DNA of 54,278 nucleotides, taken from positions 1-54,278 of the forward strand of contig NZ_SPMY01000032.1 in the NCBI RefSeq assembly GCF_012939955.1. The letters run 5' to 3'. Below are positions 50,301 through 53,356 of this stretch, one piece after another. The stretch is from Candidatus Accumulibacter phosphatis. GTDB taxonomy: Bacteria; Pseudomonadota; Gammaproteobacteria; Burkholderiales; Rhodocyclaceae. Below the pieces are notes generated by a model, which saw nothing but the letters and a program-made list of their open reading frames with translations, searched no databases and was not told where the DNA came from. Numbering within the stretch: position 1 is the first letter of the stretch; each line of letters opens with the position of its first letter. A program made the position numbers and the translations under genes.

Positions 50301-50464
50301 AGGGCCTCGAAATGGAGCTTTGCCGTCGCAACTTCGCGTTGCCTGCGTGTGGCTGCGAGCTTTATTGGCGCTGGCTGCGAGGGCGGCTGCTCACCGGGCA
50401 GCAGGCCGCGATCGGGAGCGTCGGGAGCGTCGGGAGAAGGGTTCCTGCCTGTGGACTTGCGCAT
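26042..50464 (-). CDS. Giant LEPR-XLL surface protein, N-terminal two thirds: PPC-like and CARDB repeat arrays
   Basis: The ATG at 50464 is preceded by GAGGGGG with seven-base spacing, so I prefer it to the TTG at 50500. The frame stays open for about 8140 residues. The N-terminus is hydrophilic and reaches FEALEPRILLDGD, the LEPR-XLL motif found at the start of very large surface proteins. There is no ordinary signal peptide. About thirty alternating PPC-like sandwich repeats follow (xxxDxLS...WxLxGPxG and WRLLDPFGR...SGxYxLLLDG), then 23 CARDB repeats, one further PPC-like and one IPT/TIG-like domain (VDIEGAHFKPGALVKL), a region of unknown fold, a propeller-like segment (about 27950-26900) and an Ig-like domain. 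After LPAMLKP at about 26350 the frame turns to nonsense and the true continuation lies in the frame that ends at 15165. One missing base at about 26336-26345 explains this. The complete protein would have about 11,766 residues. How it is exported is not shown. Confidence 0.85.
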   Translation of the reverse strand: MRKSTGRNPSPDAPDAPDRGLLPGEQPPSQPAPIKLAATRRQREVATAKLHFEALEPRILLDGDPAAGVMTLAGSIDVPGEQDYYRFTVDEASRVVLDSLSNCSDLSWRLDGPGGLLGQRSFSATDSPYSSPPAYDLTPGHYQLRVDGAQDALGAYSLRVIDAASASVIAPDTPVSGVLEFGNQSAAYRFRASAGDSYTFKATTPAAAALFGRLLDPFGRQEGVSFDARHDSARFTVQHSGEYLLLLEGAIANQAALTYDFTLQAVVDSVSPLRIGETQIAHIDQPGKVAHFKFALDDTTPVIFDRLNNAGFAWSLSGPAGQQVTRRVAGQSALFDGGERLLLPPGSHTLSVDLDGPGTGSFPFRLLAADAAPELVANAVTSGQLEQATASQIYKIALNAGDKLFLEPRSVAGGSLAWRLVDPWGVRVAAGNFSAAANPVTMTRPFTLPSSGEYWLLLDGADNNAADVALAYEFSLHAVPDVTRTLTLGETISEAIASAGQSTIFTFDLAEATQVAFEAQSLRADIVWSLAGPRGKEVSDRRFDDSDDSGASTSASHLGILTLPPGEHQLTVHGTAAASGEFSFRLLDLAAAPALAFDDSSSIALPPGNSTHAYRFLAEAGDQIALENMSGSSGDSDSSGEEVIWRLVDRFGHDVGAPTALPAAGNSSDARLLSSDGAYTLLLEGRLDATTPRDYGFQLKRIGQLELVELPTGEPAPLGTMLAGLLPTAEATRTYRFTLSDDRQLVFDTQGGFSSAIWSLQGPRGSEVENRPLYRSDDADANPLLNLPAGDYALTVKGSAATGSVIGDGAYAFRLLDSGSFEELALGQRVVTMRVAAASTIGYRVSATAGSTLILNAVDSAGGVWRLLDPFGRQVAAASGASITTSINIATTGRYTLLNDGYYGAKGASNVGFTLSRQSKVSAALVFNRPISVGSAEVGSVAEYRFTLDQASTLVFDALSGPLSGPPSAPSSRWMLAGPLGTVRGWTSFRDDQGQILRLAPGNYLLTLDTFSPQVAEYRFRVLNADAAIDLPSGTSINETIPAGETRLYRFTAEAGQHSIVSQLQLTGDANQRVSWQLWDPYSRPLATLRASVTETELPSSGEYLLAVFPDFGYEVPDSSPRPIAFAFALTTSRAAPLTLNERSFGSIERAGEGVSYGFTLTAPSSLLIDTGQTSGADASDFVWRLSGPRGVEAPLNGAAGNAPLNSFATTRSSVLSLPAGNYKFDVSSPTLATGSFSFRLLDTADLPLLPFESFVPLTLSPASEAQAFSLRVDEDSDFIFTPTITPTRDGDWRILDSLGRARVSGRMSESNELFKLLAGSYTFVVDGQEIDNSTDNPSDTYEFYEFVLRRLLVRSQEIVLGSEVSGVIDQPGLVREYVFSIDAPTILVLDALSDSDNLSWELRGPVGLIHNNHSFGGHATVQPIRLDAAGLYRLRIVPGFASTDNFRFRLLDAGQAETLPLDSTQTLLFDAASRLRLFRIDGTAGDRLSLDVLRLSDGAASLRLLATDDLRSIFNTAAGSSDSAIATTLPRSGTYLLIVVGRGANDAPLMLRYAATLVSSEVATLTVGSEAAGNTRLPDFADQWQLSLDWSTRLLFDGLTASGNRWTLRAADGSLLASGVCDSNAFLALDAGTYTFAVEADQIEDLGPYAFRLLDVGAAETLAPDEEIRRTLDAGSGAQIFRVPPVNDGRPFSVAARSSDSAAGRLTVYDANGILLDDSALPIGKQIELDSTTDGESFLVLEIDPLFEISLDYELRIHQASLSHTQPDETLDGVLTHSGDRVRYRVSLPFAATLPTHAWVHDAGSRDIRWRLLAAGADSGPTVWWPDDDASYKELLGAGDYVLIIEATADQATYRLQLLASEHTEALSATGTNGRLTNARNAVLYHYDVHRAGDHQLQIATASASPVRWAIYDAAGRQVHGGDDPDFDDGGAAMHHLVDLGKLEAGRFMVILSSAAESKDEADAGDGIDFSLALSPMPLIPGDRFSGRLTDDEGMRSYRLHVPTGTYLQIHDQGSDAGVQWRIRDARDAPDSGDWLPLGPAQPGDDEREADSPYTMYLSAGNYELDLSAESGAAFSVHLVDLNHVPQLSIGKTPASFASGEQVKVFRFDSTLEGQYLRLEIDTESAEEPAEELSWLLFDSWFDLLAQGSGANTSIELSGDIGTYTLELKRQPERAASGALNTPITLAASAPQTLQLDEVRTVSLDASNLYSLTYTFSVTERSRIVVEALSEIWDVDYHLRNADDQQLADSHLGSRDHDLLELVPGDYVLRLYTSSWPGNRDASYDFSFRLLNTAGADYPLLEPEEEVAGTLAPGEQQTQIYYLQARAGELLTVEISSARRFDRYGYNDVSIALFDPLGRRLAKHWLGDGSALQETVEESGVYTLVLFGGDYLAGTVNYTIVARRDAGDEQMPLASVPLVLGLEHSDTLDDSSATSKAFRFTLDQNALALIKGHTGGSDGAWEAHWVLRDAAGLLTGDHGYWNSDEASTDVLTLAAGDYTLEVSLDYGPGGSIAVRVDSGTNAIQVVAGHGIGELISFGDSDSGASMYRVDLAAGAEYLLQAANGSEWSIHGADFLQAHLLADGAVLRFVPSQDSSWYFVRRRDFAGDPSISIERPQPPIVLNSRIEGQLPASDTGEAQHSYRLRLTERKLLYLDVAKVDSPLRILFYEGSTWLRTIDAYTAARPEEPLDLEAGEYRIEVQTIAAPSGDTAYAICLFDLATVPTLSLNTAVYGRLQAGEAAIYAVDLSAGTPLDYQPGKLGGLYGWWRLLRSDGAQVAAGSLDEPRTTVTAPPPGHYFLVWDSEQQSAAGGEAEYRFALKTTQLIALGEQVGGEAFAATASAVYRFSVPTATRVLLDLARSESDSAAFTWRISREGQLIDQGRLASAASLDDPLALIELPAGSYHLAFTADTDLRHGDDFAFKLLDLAQAQPLSMGASISGERLTGQVAVFNFIAAAGDRLTLEQHSGDSERWWLLDEFGQELARGQGTGSAGPLARNGTYFLLRDDGSDTNTGDGATNRHFAFTVSNAGGPAPALTLNSIVTATLDAGGKLAFRFTTSDAATLWLSPLSANFAAHAEVRSAAGWQVYAADSSDTANTFNTVNTAPRAIKLPAAGSYILELRDVSSELAARQLRFALSETDALGDAARLLADTPSSGKLSAGRVVDSYRFSIPERRAFVFDGDAGSASALRWRLLSADGVQQADGDARSHGSPLAMAAGEYLLLIDGAADTAHDRPYAFTLRTPPATASKVPPLVLGSTVGLTVDGNGSTPYALHLEQPSVLAFDSLSSGANLWWQLLDPAGLQLFARRMLDPATDTYASRVNYARYHSGPLAAGDYTLLLRNFISTPESCSFRVLTLDGSPLLARETPTAISIAPADGTQTFRFEARAGERYFLNVLDASSTSSSGAARAVAQWKLLDPLGRTVLQRSAMGVASVAFDHVDSATGQIVYRHSLRGVDQETPELLLTGSYTLVIDGGSTAANPAAPISFKLGLVPQASTQTRDEFRAKPAADLTVSSIVAPSDELRTGQTIDLEWLLENRGSEATVGNWHERIVVRNLDSGRIVADVYVPYDASESANGALAAGDSRSRRHTLTLPADDSAAGRLRITVIADVDNVIHESSVGGVNERNNARSIEIDVVRAPASELHIENLAFAADSAFEPGAEVWITWDTVNRGNQAAAPGWSERLELLNLTTRELVTSVVLDDLASEEPLAVDASRSRSASLLWPSGSSAAGRFLLRAVTVVATASGNADAAQRTQSAELIHLVGADLEIRNLRVLRSDDTDIQAGGRVNIHWEDWNRGDSSTARAFPERIVVTNLDSAQQLLDSSVTYDPLATTAGEPNGAIAPGEYRERSFSFRLPDGLRAVGTLEIRVSVDQDRSGLGVLVESSAAAALPADAESNNSASVQLLAASTAYADLQVESFAAPATGISGEQISIDWQVANRGSADADGDWNDQLIISRDTVIGNGDDILVGSFRHSGGLRHGESYTGSATLTLPFIAQGPVFLALRTDADQEAIEPDTRADNSLSTAFALQSPFADLSVVEITTSALALSGGSADIRWSVRNDGNAISDQALWHDRVLLSSDTSLDPSDIIVANVPHAGTLAPGESYLGAVTVTLPGVLSGAYFVLVDSDANRRVAENGRTGNNRAASVTPLSITQKPVADLAVSEVVGPTILRPGENTSISYRTQNVGNAPVGTTDTDHPVNTPWRDRIYLDQGAAGLRELASVFNSGSLAAGAMVSRTASFTLPPSTAEGEFRWLVIVDSDDSVEELDATNNRSASMATVRIVRSDLAITHLDYPGPLQSGSTLHLEWAVENHGAAALGPWTDRITLTHDGVSVLVTERLHSGPLDAGASYLGSADLLIPIDFLGDYELIVVSDANAQLAERSRSNNRVAAPLQVHLAPYVDLVVGALTLDPEGALQPGETVTAHWLTSNAGNKAAAGPWSERLELRNAETLSLLATVDLASDGPLAAGASRSRSTQFTWPSGAAAAGRFLLRVIADAGGQLAEANPARNAETNNSAELLRVTGPDLLPGNLRVEPADVGDIEAGATLTLAWEIRNEGGSATDAVFNERIRVRNIDTDVVILDTHLAFDPLSMVDGQPAGPLQPGEPRQRHFNFTLPQGHQGSGRFAITLTTDQSQTGVGAVFEHNPQGDAEDNNSAGVTFYSASRDYPDLRVEAANAPPGSVGGELAEVSWSVANRGTVDADGGWNDQIILSTDALIGNGDDLVIGSVRREGGLRVGESYTQSASVRVPLRSAGAYTLGIRTDSAREAEPDPAADNFSSALPFELITPMVDLTVVSVDTPSMARSGEEVSISWQVRNLGNATTDRADWNDRLVLSTDTSVSNDDLVVAGSLVHSGALGPGEDYRGQATLILPRDLDGDYFVLVETNANRRVNEGGRSSNNSAASAAALAIRLTPTPDLTVSDVLGPNALRPGDLASVSYTLSNSGAAPSSGAWRDRIFLEDSAGMPREVASVFNSAVLAAGDSVTRSASFTLPTSLPDGEWRWLVKTDSDDSVYERGAENNNLARASDTLRVARVDLSVHVSDPAPLLSSGAVLHVEWQVRNAGGVALGSWSDQVFLAPTDGSAPAQRLAEIVRQGPLASGTSYDAVADIVVPLDFSGAYDLIVVSDAGNAIGDGQRSNNRSTASLQIELSPYADLAVSAVSAPQTLIADPARLTVAWTVSNQGTGAGRFSSWSDRVLLSRDDILGNADDLLLGDYRHDGALAAGESYSRSEDIPLAARSSGRFRLFVVSDAGNEVFENHAEANNIAYLEHPLDVMPVAYADLQIAAVTSAGLAASGRPLTVSWEVFNDGIGSTDSSEWSDQVWLSRNADGSGLVAQFGPARHIGQLAVGARYARSLEVVLPEGISGTHYLNVRTGGPFEFVFTDNNSGHSLPLPVELSRSPDLQVESLVAPASAQEGALIDVSWSVVNQGDADANGSWVDSVWLLPASGSGQPIALGSFSHQRSLAAGTRYTRTEQLRLPTKVEGLYRLKLITNARLGESNASGEQIYEHGEARNNNSLLAAATTAIGLNARPDLRVTSVIVPEQITAGTATAIRFTIGNFGAALANGRWTDKIYLSLDGTLSGDDRLLGEMANAGALAPGESYASETALLDIPIRLRSDAFLIVVADGSFKLDEYPNDANNAYAAHFTVTAVPFADLVSSAVVAPDQAVHGASIEVRYQVSNHGSAMTRGDSAALDRWTDTVWLARDKLRPGAHKGDLLLGSFSHVGHLGVGDSYLASVRVSLPDALPSGEYFLSVWSDTYDVILEDTLATNINADDPSQIDNNNYQARAISVLGTTPPDLQVSELVAPATVAIGASYSFSYRVENRGDAFDGSWTDSVYLADSADWQTASEVWHLADYAQTRSLGFGEGYSVSQTLQLAPWIKGRFLILRSDSGKRVAESDDGNNARATASQLEAEAADLRVTAVSAQPDDGGDGGDADDANNAPHFSGEETTLTWTVTNFGGPVWSGTRSWVDSLYLSRDPSFIAARAIPLGSVVHANVGGLASNASYTATARLRLPVGADGEYYVYVITDAESDSGDPSRRRARLELSSGGSLAGSSAWYGGANQAPGSVFEGPRNDNNLGRGTLTISYREPDLQIDNIALALAEGQSEAFSGQPLTISWTVSNRGNRETRRSSWVDGIYLSRDASLDYADHALQTYAVQLNDKGQPKTLRPGESYTASITTALPASISGDFHILVSTDTAIFADPYSSGTSSIRADLPPLARFGDAAGTVLEFAAEGNNLAATPLSISLATPPDLQLVEVLAPERVVAGQDFSVSYRVVNAGGDTPGDQGRWYDLVYLSRDRYLDIRQDRYLGYLEHSGGLAAAASYDATRVLTAPQQMEGPWYVFVISDPANAWGGGEFGRLREFGGEQNNALAAVQPLLIEVPPPADLVVTNLVMPGSAGVGEPIRIDFSISNQSSNPAWGRWTDAIYLSADNEWDLGDQLLGKLDHDSGASGLAANASYDGTLSASLPPLKDGNWRLIVRPDLYNEVFEGSISYSAATGLSLPPGEANNRSASGGTLQVSVPAMQIGTPLQTTLSPGQARLYKVAVAAGETLRVSLIADTGADADDGSNELYLRYGEVPSGYAFDAAYERPLAADQEVWLPSTQAGDYYLLLRSRQGAANTPVTLRADLLPLSITHISPDQGGGGEQDNSDDSSSSSNSARRWVSVDIEGAHFKPGALVKLTRPGVHEVEPERWQVLDATHIRAVFDLHGVPLGLYDLSVINPDGQRVTEAQRFLVERAIEADVTIGIGGPRTLTPGENGLYSVSLQSLSNVDTPYVRFDLGVPEMGYSDEVLNGIALPYLVVGSNVGGRPDGVSLDAAGNTQTYGPTPTSGTSRPDIPWASLDGALNTDGINLLPGYALDVAAGGYVGMSFNVQTYPGLAEWLAYDFDGLRDKLYALRPEWKEQGLLDGGVQDLERIAEGLAQKFLARNPDEHLLKIEQLAMPFRFDISGAATPLTRDEFVAEQVVHATRLRAAILADAAAPASLAALAADPTQWIAGWLGALEAAGLLRPLDEAPPIRSHPKVVSLNSTLASGILLAHGGDAYRTQGDLLGFFATVQNWYGDTAAFAGDPEATAAPVDYDEYRQSLAGFVEIPVPVTAERADYDRQASQATHFINFNVFAGGLGELEYLRHIGVLDADFKPVPGQALDLTRYLQQAASESAASAALLSVRGPQAALGSDGNSYVPGATPLPYALDFSTPGGAPAGQMRLLTQLDASLDARSFRLGDLKLGDINVHLPAGKASFQGDFDFSGSKGFVLRVSAGIDVATRTATWLLQAIDPQSGEVLHDASRGLLAAAAGEPSDSSAPQRASLSYTVSASDSAASGVDIVSIARLFIDQAPPIDSERNLVKLDADAPRTTLAVTALGDSAQDAPLFDVRWQADDTVLAAGSGDNGDDSGGTASAGAASGVKSVTVYVAEDGGEFRIWQRQVEPTIGQAIFTGSAGKRYEFLAVATDRAGNREAASVARAVLPDDGARQEILDAIGVNESLAQTAELPLAAIDRSYPSNALFAEAARLLPGHVASSQSSDLRSVLAPFSLRGFAAGYAASDADIGAQALVELADHSFLASAGAERNQMFHLARNGGPTTTDAVNTTASGLTPLLTLDAPILDMAIDRFGQLWLTTGAELLQLDAASGQIIERQRGPGGDPLTHALAIDPSSGKIYISSGNGIEIFDPNASDRARAWQHFSNQRVGDLAFSADGRLWGVKWSGGEIAGAQLQASSEIVSFPLDGRSAGRAELEYRLAGVVDRIAFGAVGSALDGLLFASSNLRQRAVGAGTTSTPQQSPLWMIELDSRRALQVASGGSRGESVVATADGRLLVAQTTGIDEISRHRAPLVQAITVPDGALVPLPLTHIGVVFDQAMWLGTTADGAVAADARSVLNPANYTLTPLSALGAESAAAGVQRQPQAVRWDAQSRSAWLEISGLSAGEYQIDIAASLQSAAETPLQNAYASRFTALADMSSRLQLNFSNTRANRASGEISYEVSVTNIGSDDIRGPLLLLLDAGHYFADAIVAPKLPAMLKPRQPRPLQACNAPRCGPSTSAPRCRRLAAASPSARRSPARPCASRQVANLRRAPAWSSCSKRILGTASTLSRRTIYRQAWRSPTGSTASNYRRQGSARNGA
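30870..39950 (-). repeat. Array of 23 CARDB-type repeats in the giant gene
   Basis: I counted 23 repeats that start with the pattern (A/P/V)DLxVxxVxAP...G...WxVxNxG...W.D.(I/V)xLS.D, from ADLTVSSIVAP near 39940 to ADLVVTNLVMP near 31265. CARDB domains are adhesin-like Ig-fold modules found in bacterial and archaeal surface proteins. They give length and possibly binding surfaces. Repeats 2-7 and 8-13 form a duplicated six-repeat block. Confidence 0.85.
34991..39541 (-). repeat. Tandem duplication of a six-CARDB block (two units of about 2.3 kb)
   Basis: Block A (about 39541-37253) and block B (about 37252-34991) contain six CARDB repeats in the same order with matching idiosyncrasies. In each, the second repeat carries a long insert (DPLATTAGEPNGAIAPGEYR versus DPLSMVDGQPAGPLQPGEPR), the third has GxWNDQ(L/I)I(I/L)S, and the fifth opens with GPxxLRPGxxxSxSY. 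The blocks have diverged, so this is an old unequal duplication. Confidence 0.7.
39960..50250 (-). repeat. Array of about thirty alternating PPC-like repeats in the giant gene
   Basis: Repeats of about 105 residues alternate between two types. Type A has YxFxLxxxxxxxxDxLS...WxLxGPxG...LxxGxYxLxV...FRLLD. Type B has YRFxAxAGDxxxL...WRLLDPFGRxV...SGxYxLLLDG. The pair period is about 215 residues and most type B units end in LxLGE or LxLGS. The pattern resembles bacterial pre-peptidase C-terminal (PPC) domains, which are secreted beta-sandwich modules that often bind ligands. Confidence 0.75.
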
Positions 50465-50641
50465 GTTTGTTCCCCCTCGCATTGCAAAACTCAATGCCAA
50501 CGGACAAAAAACCTACGTTTCTCAGCGACCGGTGACGGTCGCCGGTGGTCACCAGCGGCTGCAGCTTGCGCAGCTCCTGCAGCTCCTGCAGCGCGTGTCG
50601 GCTGCTCGGACTTGAGCTTTTCTGCTATGATGCTGAGCCCA

Positions 50642-50670
50642 ATTGTCAGCAAGATGTTGCGACTTGTCAA
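50642..50670 (-). promoter_or_regulatory. Predicted sigma-70 promoter of the giant gene
   Basis: On the minus strand TTGACA (50670-50665) is a perfect -35 box, followed by a 17-base spacer and GACAAT (50647-50642), four of six matches to the -10 consensus. Transcription would begin near 50635 and leave a leader of about 170 bases before the ATG at 50464. Confidence 0.6.
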
Positions 50671-50672
50671 CA
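50655..50672. promoter_or_regulatory. Candidate operator dyad (TGTTG-N8-CAACA) over the giant-gene -35 box
   Basis: TGTTGCGACTTGTCAACA is an 18-base imperfect palindrome with five-base arms. It covers the -35 box and the start of the spacer of the predicted giant-gene promoter, and lies about 50 bases before the XRE gene on the other strand. A repressor bound here would block the -35 region. Binding by the neighbouring XRE protein is inference. Confidence 0.5.
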
Positions 50673-50719
50673 GTTTCTTGCGATATTTTCCTCGTCTTGT
50701 TTTTTTTTACAGGTTGTTA

Positions 50720-51211
50720 ATGACTGGATCTGCCGCCAATCCTGGCTCCAAGCCGAACCCGACGACAGCAGAGCGGGCCCTCGATCCGCGACCGTTTGCC
50801 GACATCGACGCCGACGCGCTCGCAGCGCGCTTGAAAGCGATCATCGGCGACGAGTCGGTGTCGTCGTTTGCGCGCCGCTGCGGCATGGCCGAGTCGGTGC
50901 TGAGAACTTATCTCAGAGATGGCCGCATGCCACCGCTGGACAGGGCTCTGGCCATTGCCGCCGTGGCTGGCGTCAGCGTCGACTGGCTGGCGACCGGGCG
51001 CGGCGCGCGTGGCATCGCGCAAGACAGGGCCGCCTATACGGTGAACTCGGGCAGTGCTGCCGCGGCAGAGGCTCCGGTGCTTGACGCAGCCGTGCTCGAA
51101 GGCGTTGTCAAGGCCGTCCTGCAAGGGCAGGGCGGGCGCGCCTCGCCGGAACATCTTGCCGCCATGATCGTCGATCTTTATCAACGCGCGCTCGATCGCG
51201 GCACGCGCTGA
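50720..51211 (+). CDS. XRE-family (phage CI-like) helix-turn-helix regulator
   Basis: A 163-residue DNA-binding protein. The segment from about residue 25 to 80 has SFARRCGMAESVLRTYLRDG, typical of CI/XRE HTH domains, followed by RALAIAAVAGVSVDWLATG. The C-terminal part (AAVLEGVVKAVLQGQG, EHLAAMIVDLYQRAL) is a helical tail found in similar betaproteobacterial regulators. ATG 50720 has AGG six bases upstream. A longer in-frame start at 50312 would run back through the giant-gene leader and is unlikely. The gene is divergent from the giant gene, with a palindrome in the shared control region. This suggests that it represses the giant gene and perhaps itself. Confidence 0.85.
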   Translation: MTGSAANPGSKPNPTTAERALDPRPFADIDADALAARLKAIIGDESVSSFARRCGMAESVLRTYLRDGRMPPLDRALAIAAVAGVSVDWLATGRGARGIAQDRAAYTVNSGSAAAAEAPVLDAAVLEGVVKAVLQGQGGRASPEHLAAMIVDLYQRALDRGTR

Positions 51212-51647
51212 GCAGGCCGGCCGCTTATCCCGCTGCTCTGCCGGTTCTCGATACGGCGCCAGTCGCAAGGCTTGGCGTTGGCAGCGCCTGCTCGGCTCCG
51301 GCGCGTGTCCGGCCGCCTGCTTCCTTGCTTGCCGGCGCCCTCGGTGCGCCTGGTGGTCGCCAGGAAATCGTCACTCCGGCAAGGGCAGAAGTGAGACTTT
51401 TGAATCGTTTTGTGGTGGGTGGGTCGTATAGGATGGGAAAAAAAACCTGCTTCGACGCAGCGGCGGCTACCACAGGCAGTCAGCCAGGCGCTTGCGCTGA
51501 AAGGCATGGCTGCCAAGCCTTGCCGATGAAGACGAAGGAGGCGCGGCGAATTCTCGCTACAACCGGGGCCCGGAATTGCGCGAGCGATCTGCCTGGCCAG
51601 GCTCGAAATCAAGGAGGTAGAGCACTGAATTCTTTAGGAGAAGCATC
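51212..51647. other. Gene-free stretch upstream of the hemerythrin gene
   Basis: About 435 bases without a convincing gene. Open frames on both strands have no recognisable motifs. The only clear signal is TTAGGAGA at about 51633-51640, the ribosome binding site of the next gene. I looked for a cyclic-di-GMP riboswitch core and did not find one. An unrecognised small RNA cannot be excluded. Confidence 0.5.
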
Positions 51648-52181
51648 ATGGCTTTGAAGTCACGCGCCATGTTCGACGGTCGCATGTCAGGGGTTCACGG
51701 CTTGACGAATTTTTCGCTCAAGCAGTTGATCGCCTGGGATGGTCGTCTAAATATTGGCCAGCCGCAAATCGACGCCCAGCACGAGGCCATCTTCGCCCTG
51801 GCGGTGAAAAGCTCGGATGTCTGGCGCAAGCACGGCGATGTCGAGCAGTTGAAGCGGATGACGGCCGAGCTTCATCAGTCGCTCGAGGAGCATTTCCTCT
51901 ACGAGGAAGGGGTGCTGGCGGGATTGGACTACGAAGACCTCGCCGAGCACCGCGTCGAGCATCAGGTGATGCTCGACGAGATGCAGCTTATCCGCGCTCG
52001 GGTGGAGCAGATGGACCCGGAAAACGACAACGTCGAACCGGGATTTCTGCTCATGAATTACATCCTCAGCGCGACCGTTGGCCACATCTTTCACAGCGAT
52101 ATGGACTATGGGGTCCTGGCCCGTGCGGCGGGGGGACGAGCGGCGGCGAGGACAGTTCGGGCGCTTTCGGTGCTTTCTTGA
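51648..52181 (+). CDS. Bacteriohemerythrin
   Basis: A 177-residue protein with a single-domain hemerythrin fold after a 28-residue N-terminal extension. The di-iron ligands can be placed at His45 (DAQHE), His82 and Glu86 (HFLYE), His101 and His105 (HRVEH), and the C-terminal HIFHSD (HxxxxD). It binds oxygen reversibly and may carry, store or sense oxygen, which suits a microaerophilic or biofilm life. The start has a strong Shine-Dalgarno AGGAG seven bases upstream. It is transcribed in the same direction as the XRE gene, but 436 bases separate them, so it probably has its own promoter. The Ala/Arg-rich tail after the domain is not conserved. Confidence 0.93.
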   Translation: MALKSRAMFDGRMSGVHGLTNFSLKQLIAWDGRLNIGQPQIDAQHEAIFALAVKSSDVWRKHGDVEQLKRMTAELHQSLEEHFLYEEGVLAGLDYEDLAEHRVEHQVMLDEMQLIRARVEQMDPENDNVEPGFLLMNYILSATVGHIFHSDMDYGVLARAAGGRAAARTVRALSVLS

Positions 52182-52347
52182 GGCGGCGGGACCAGCGGCA
52201 GCCGCTTCGCGCCAGAAATTGGGCCGGGCTCTAGCCGGAGCAGGGCAATGCCTGCTACTTTGCGCTTGCGCTTCCAGTCGCTGGCGACCGCTTCTGTCCG
52301 AGGCCTGACGCTTTGCGATCCACCGCTGACAAACTGCGCATCCATCG

Positions 52348-52953
52348 ATGAACTACACTTTCGCCTCGGCGACCATCCTGCTGATCCTGATCACGGATCC
52401 GGTCGGCAATATTCCGATTTTCGCCAATGCCCTGCGCTCGGTGCCGCCCGAGCGCCGCGCGTGGGTGATTTTGCGCGAGGTGCTGATTGCCTTTGTCCTG
52501 TTGCTGACTTTCATGTTCGTCGGCGACAGCTTCTTGCGGCTGATGAACCTCAGCGAGCTGTCACTGCAAATCGGTGGCGGCGTGATCCTCTTTCTGATCG
52601 CGCTGCGCATGATTTTCCCGCAACCGGGCGTTAGCGACGGGCCCGAAATGCTGGGTGAGCCGCTGATCGTGCCGCTGGCCGTTCCGTCCATCGCCGGGCC
52701 ATCGGCTTTGGCCACCGTGCTGCTGCTGGTTTCGCAGGCGCCGGAGCGGCGCCTGGAATGGATCGGCGCCTTGGTGATCACGATGGCCGTTTCCGCCGTC
52801 GTGCTGGTGCTCGCCGAACGCATCCAGCGCATCGCCGGCGAGCGCTTCGTGGTGGCCCTGGAACGTTTGATGGGGCTGGTTCTGGTTGCGGTGTCGATCG
52901 AAATGATGTTGCGGGGAATCAAGACTTTCGTCTTGCAGCTCGCCAGCGCCTGA
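52348..52953 (+). CDS. MarC-family integral membrane protein
   Basis: A 201-residue inner-membrane protein of the MarC/UPF0056 family with six predicted hydrophobic segments. LILITDPVGNIPIF is the family signature near the N-terminus, and PLAVPSIAGPSALATV is the matching signature in the second half. The family's role is not established; an early link to multiple antibiotic resistance was not upheld. Its two similar halves resemble a transporter fold. There is no obvious ribosome binding site before ATG 52348, but the signature position makes this start right. Nothing in the context links it to the polysaccharide or fibre genes. Confidence 0.93.
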   Translation: MNYTFASATILLILITDPVGNIPIFANALRSVPPERRAWVILREVLIAFVLLLTFMFVGDSFLRLMNLSELSLQIGGGVILFLIALRMIFPQPGVSDGPEMLGEPLIVPLAVPSIAGPSALATVLLLVSQAPERRLEWIGALVITMAVSAVVLVLAERIQRIAGERFVVALERLMGLVLVAVSIEMMLRGIKTFVLQLASA

Positions 52954-53171
52954 GTTTGGCGGTGGCGTGTCGTTCCCGCTCAATGCTCAACAAGAAGCAG
53001 AAGTGGCTGATAAAAATAGAGAAATATGGAGTGGCGTGAGACGAGACGTTTTCCGCTCTGTGTCCTTGTCCATCTCGTCCTCCTCTCGAAAACATCGAGC
53101 TTGAAGGAGAGCGAGCGACCGTTGCAGATGGGCGGGCTGGCTTCCGGCTCCCCTGTTACAAGCAGCCCGCA

Positions 53172-53307
53172 CGTCATTGCGAGGAGGCGCAGCCGACGTG
53201 GCATTCCAGTTCCATCGTCTCACTATTTCCCGTCGCATTGACATCGTGACAATGCGAAAAGCCAAACCTCTGGATTGCCGCGTCGGCTTCGCCTCCTCGC
53301 AATGACG
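53172..53307. repeat. Long inverted repeat with 38-base arms (MITE-like)
   Basis: The left arm 53172-53209 and the right arm 53270-53307 begin and end with CGTCATTGCGAGGAGGCG and its complement. They match at 35 of 38 positions. The 60-base centre carries its own perfect stem, TCGCATTG (53233-53240) with CAATGCGA (53250-53257). Motifs of the CGTCATTGCGAGG type occur as dispersed intergenic repeats in many bacteria. Short open frames that cross this element on both strands are not genes. It may also act as a transcription barrier between marC and the minus-strand gene. Confidence 0.8.
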
Positions 53308-53356
53308 GCGGGTGGGAGATGCTTGCCGAAAGTCTCATCAAGAACGCAACACCACA

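Noticed and set aside
15165-50464. Regularly spaced DNA repeats that could be taken for a CRISPR array
   Set aside because: Periods are about 300 bases or more, the units are diverged and all lie in one protein frame; they encode sandwich domains.
51212-51647. Cyclic-di-GMP riboswitch before the hemerythrin gene
   Set aside because: The conserved GEMM core bases are not present.
52980-53265. Short open frames on both strands between marC and the small hypothetical gene
   Set aside because: They cross the inverted repeat and owe their sequence to it; no ribosome binding sites or protein-like features.
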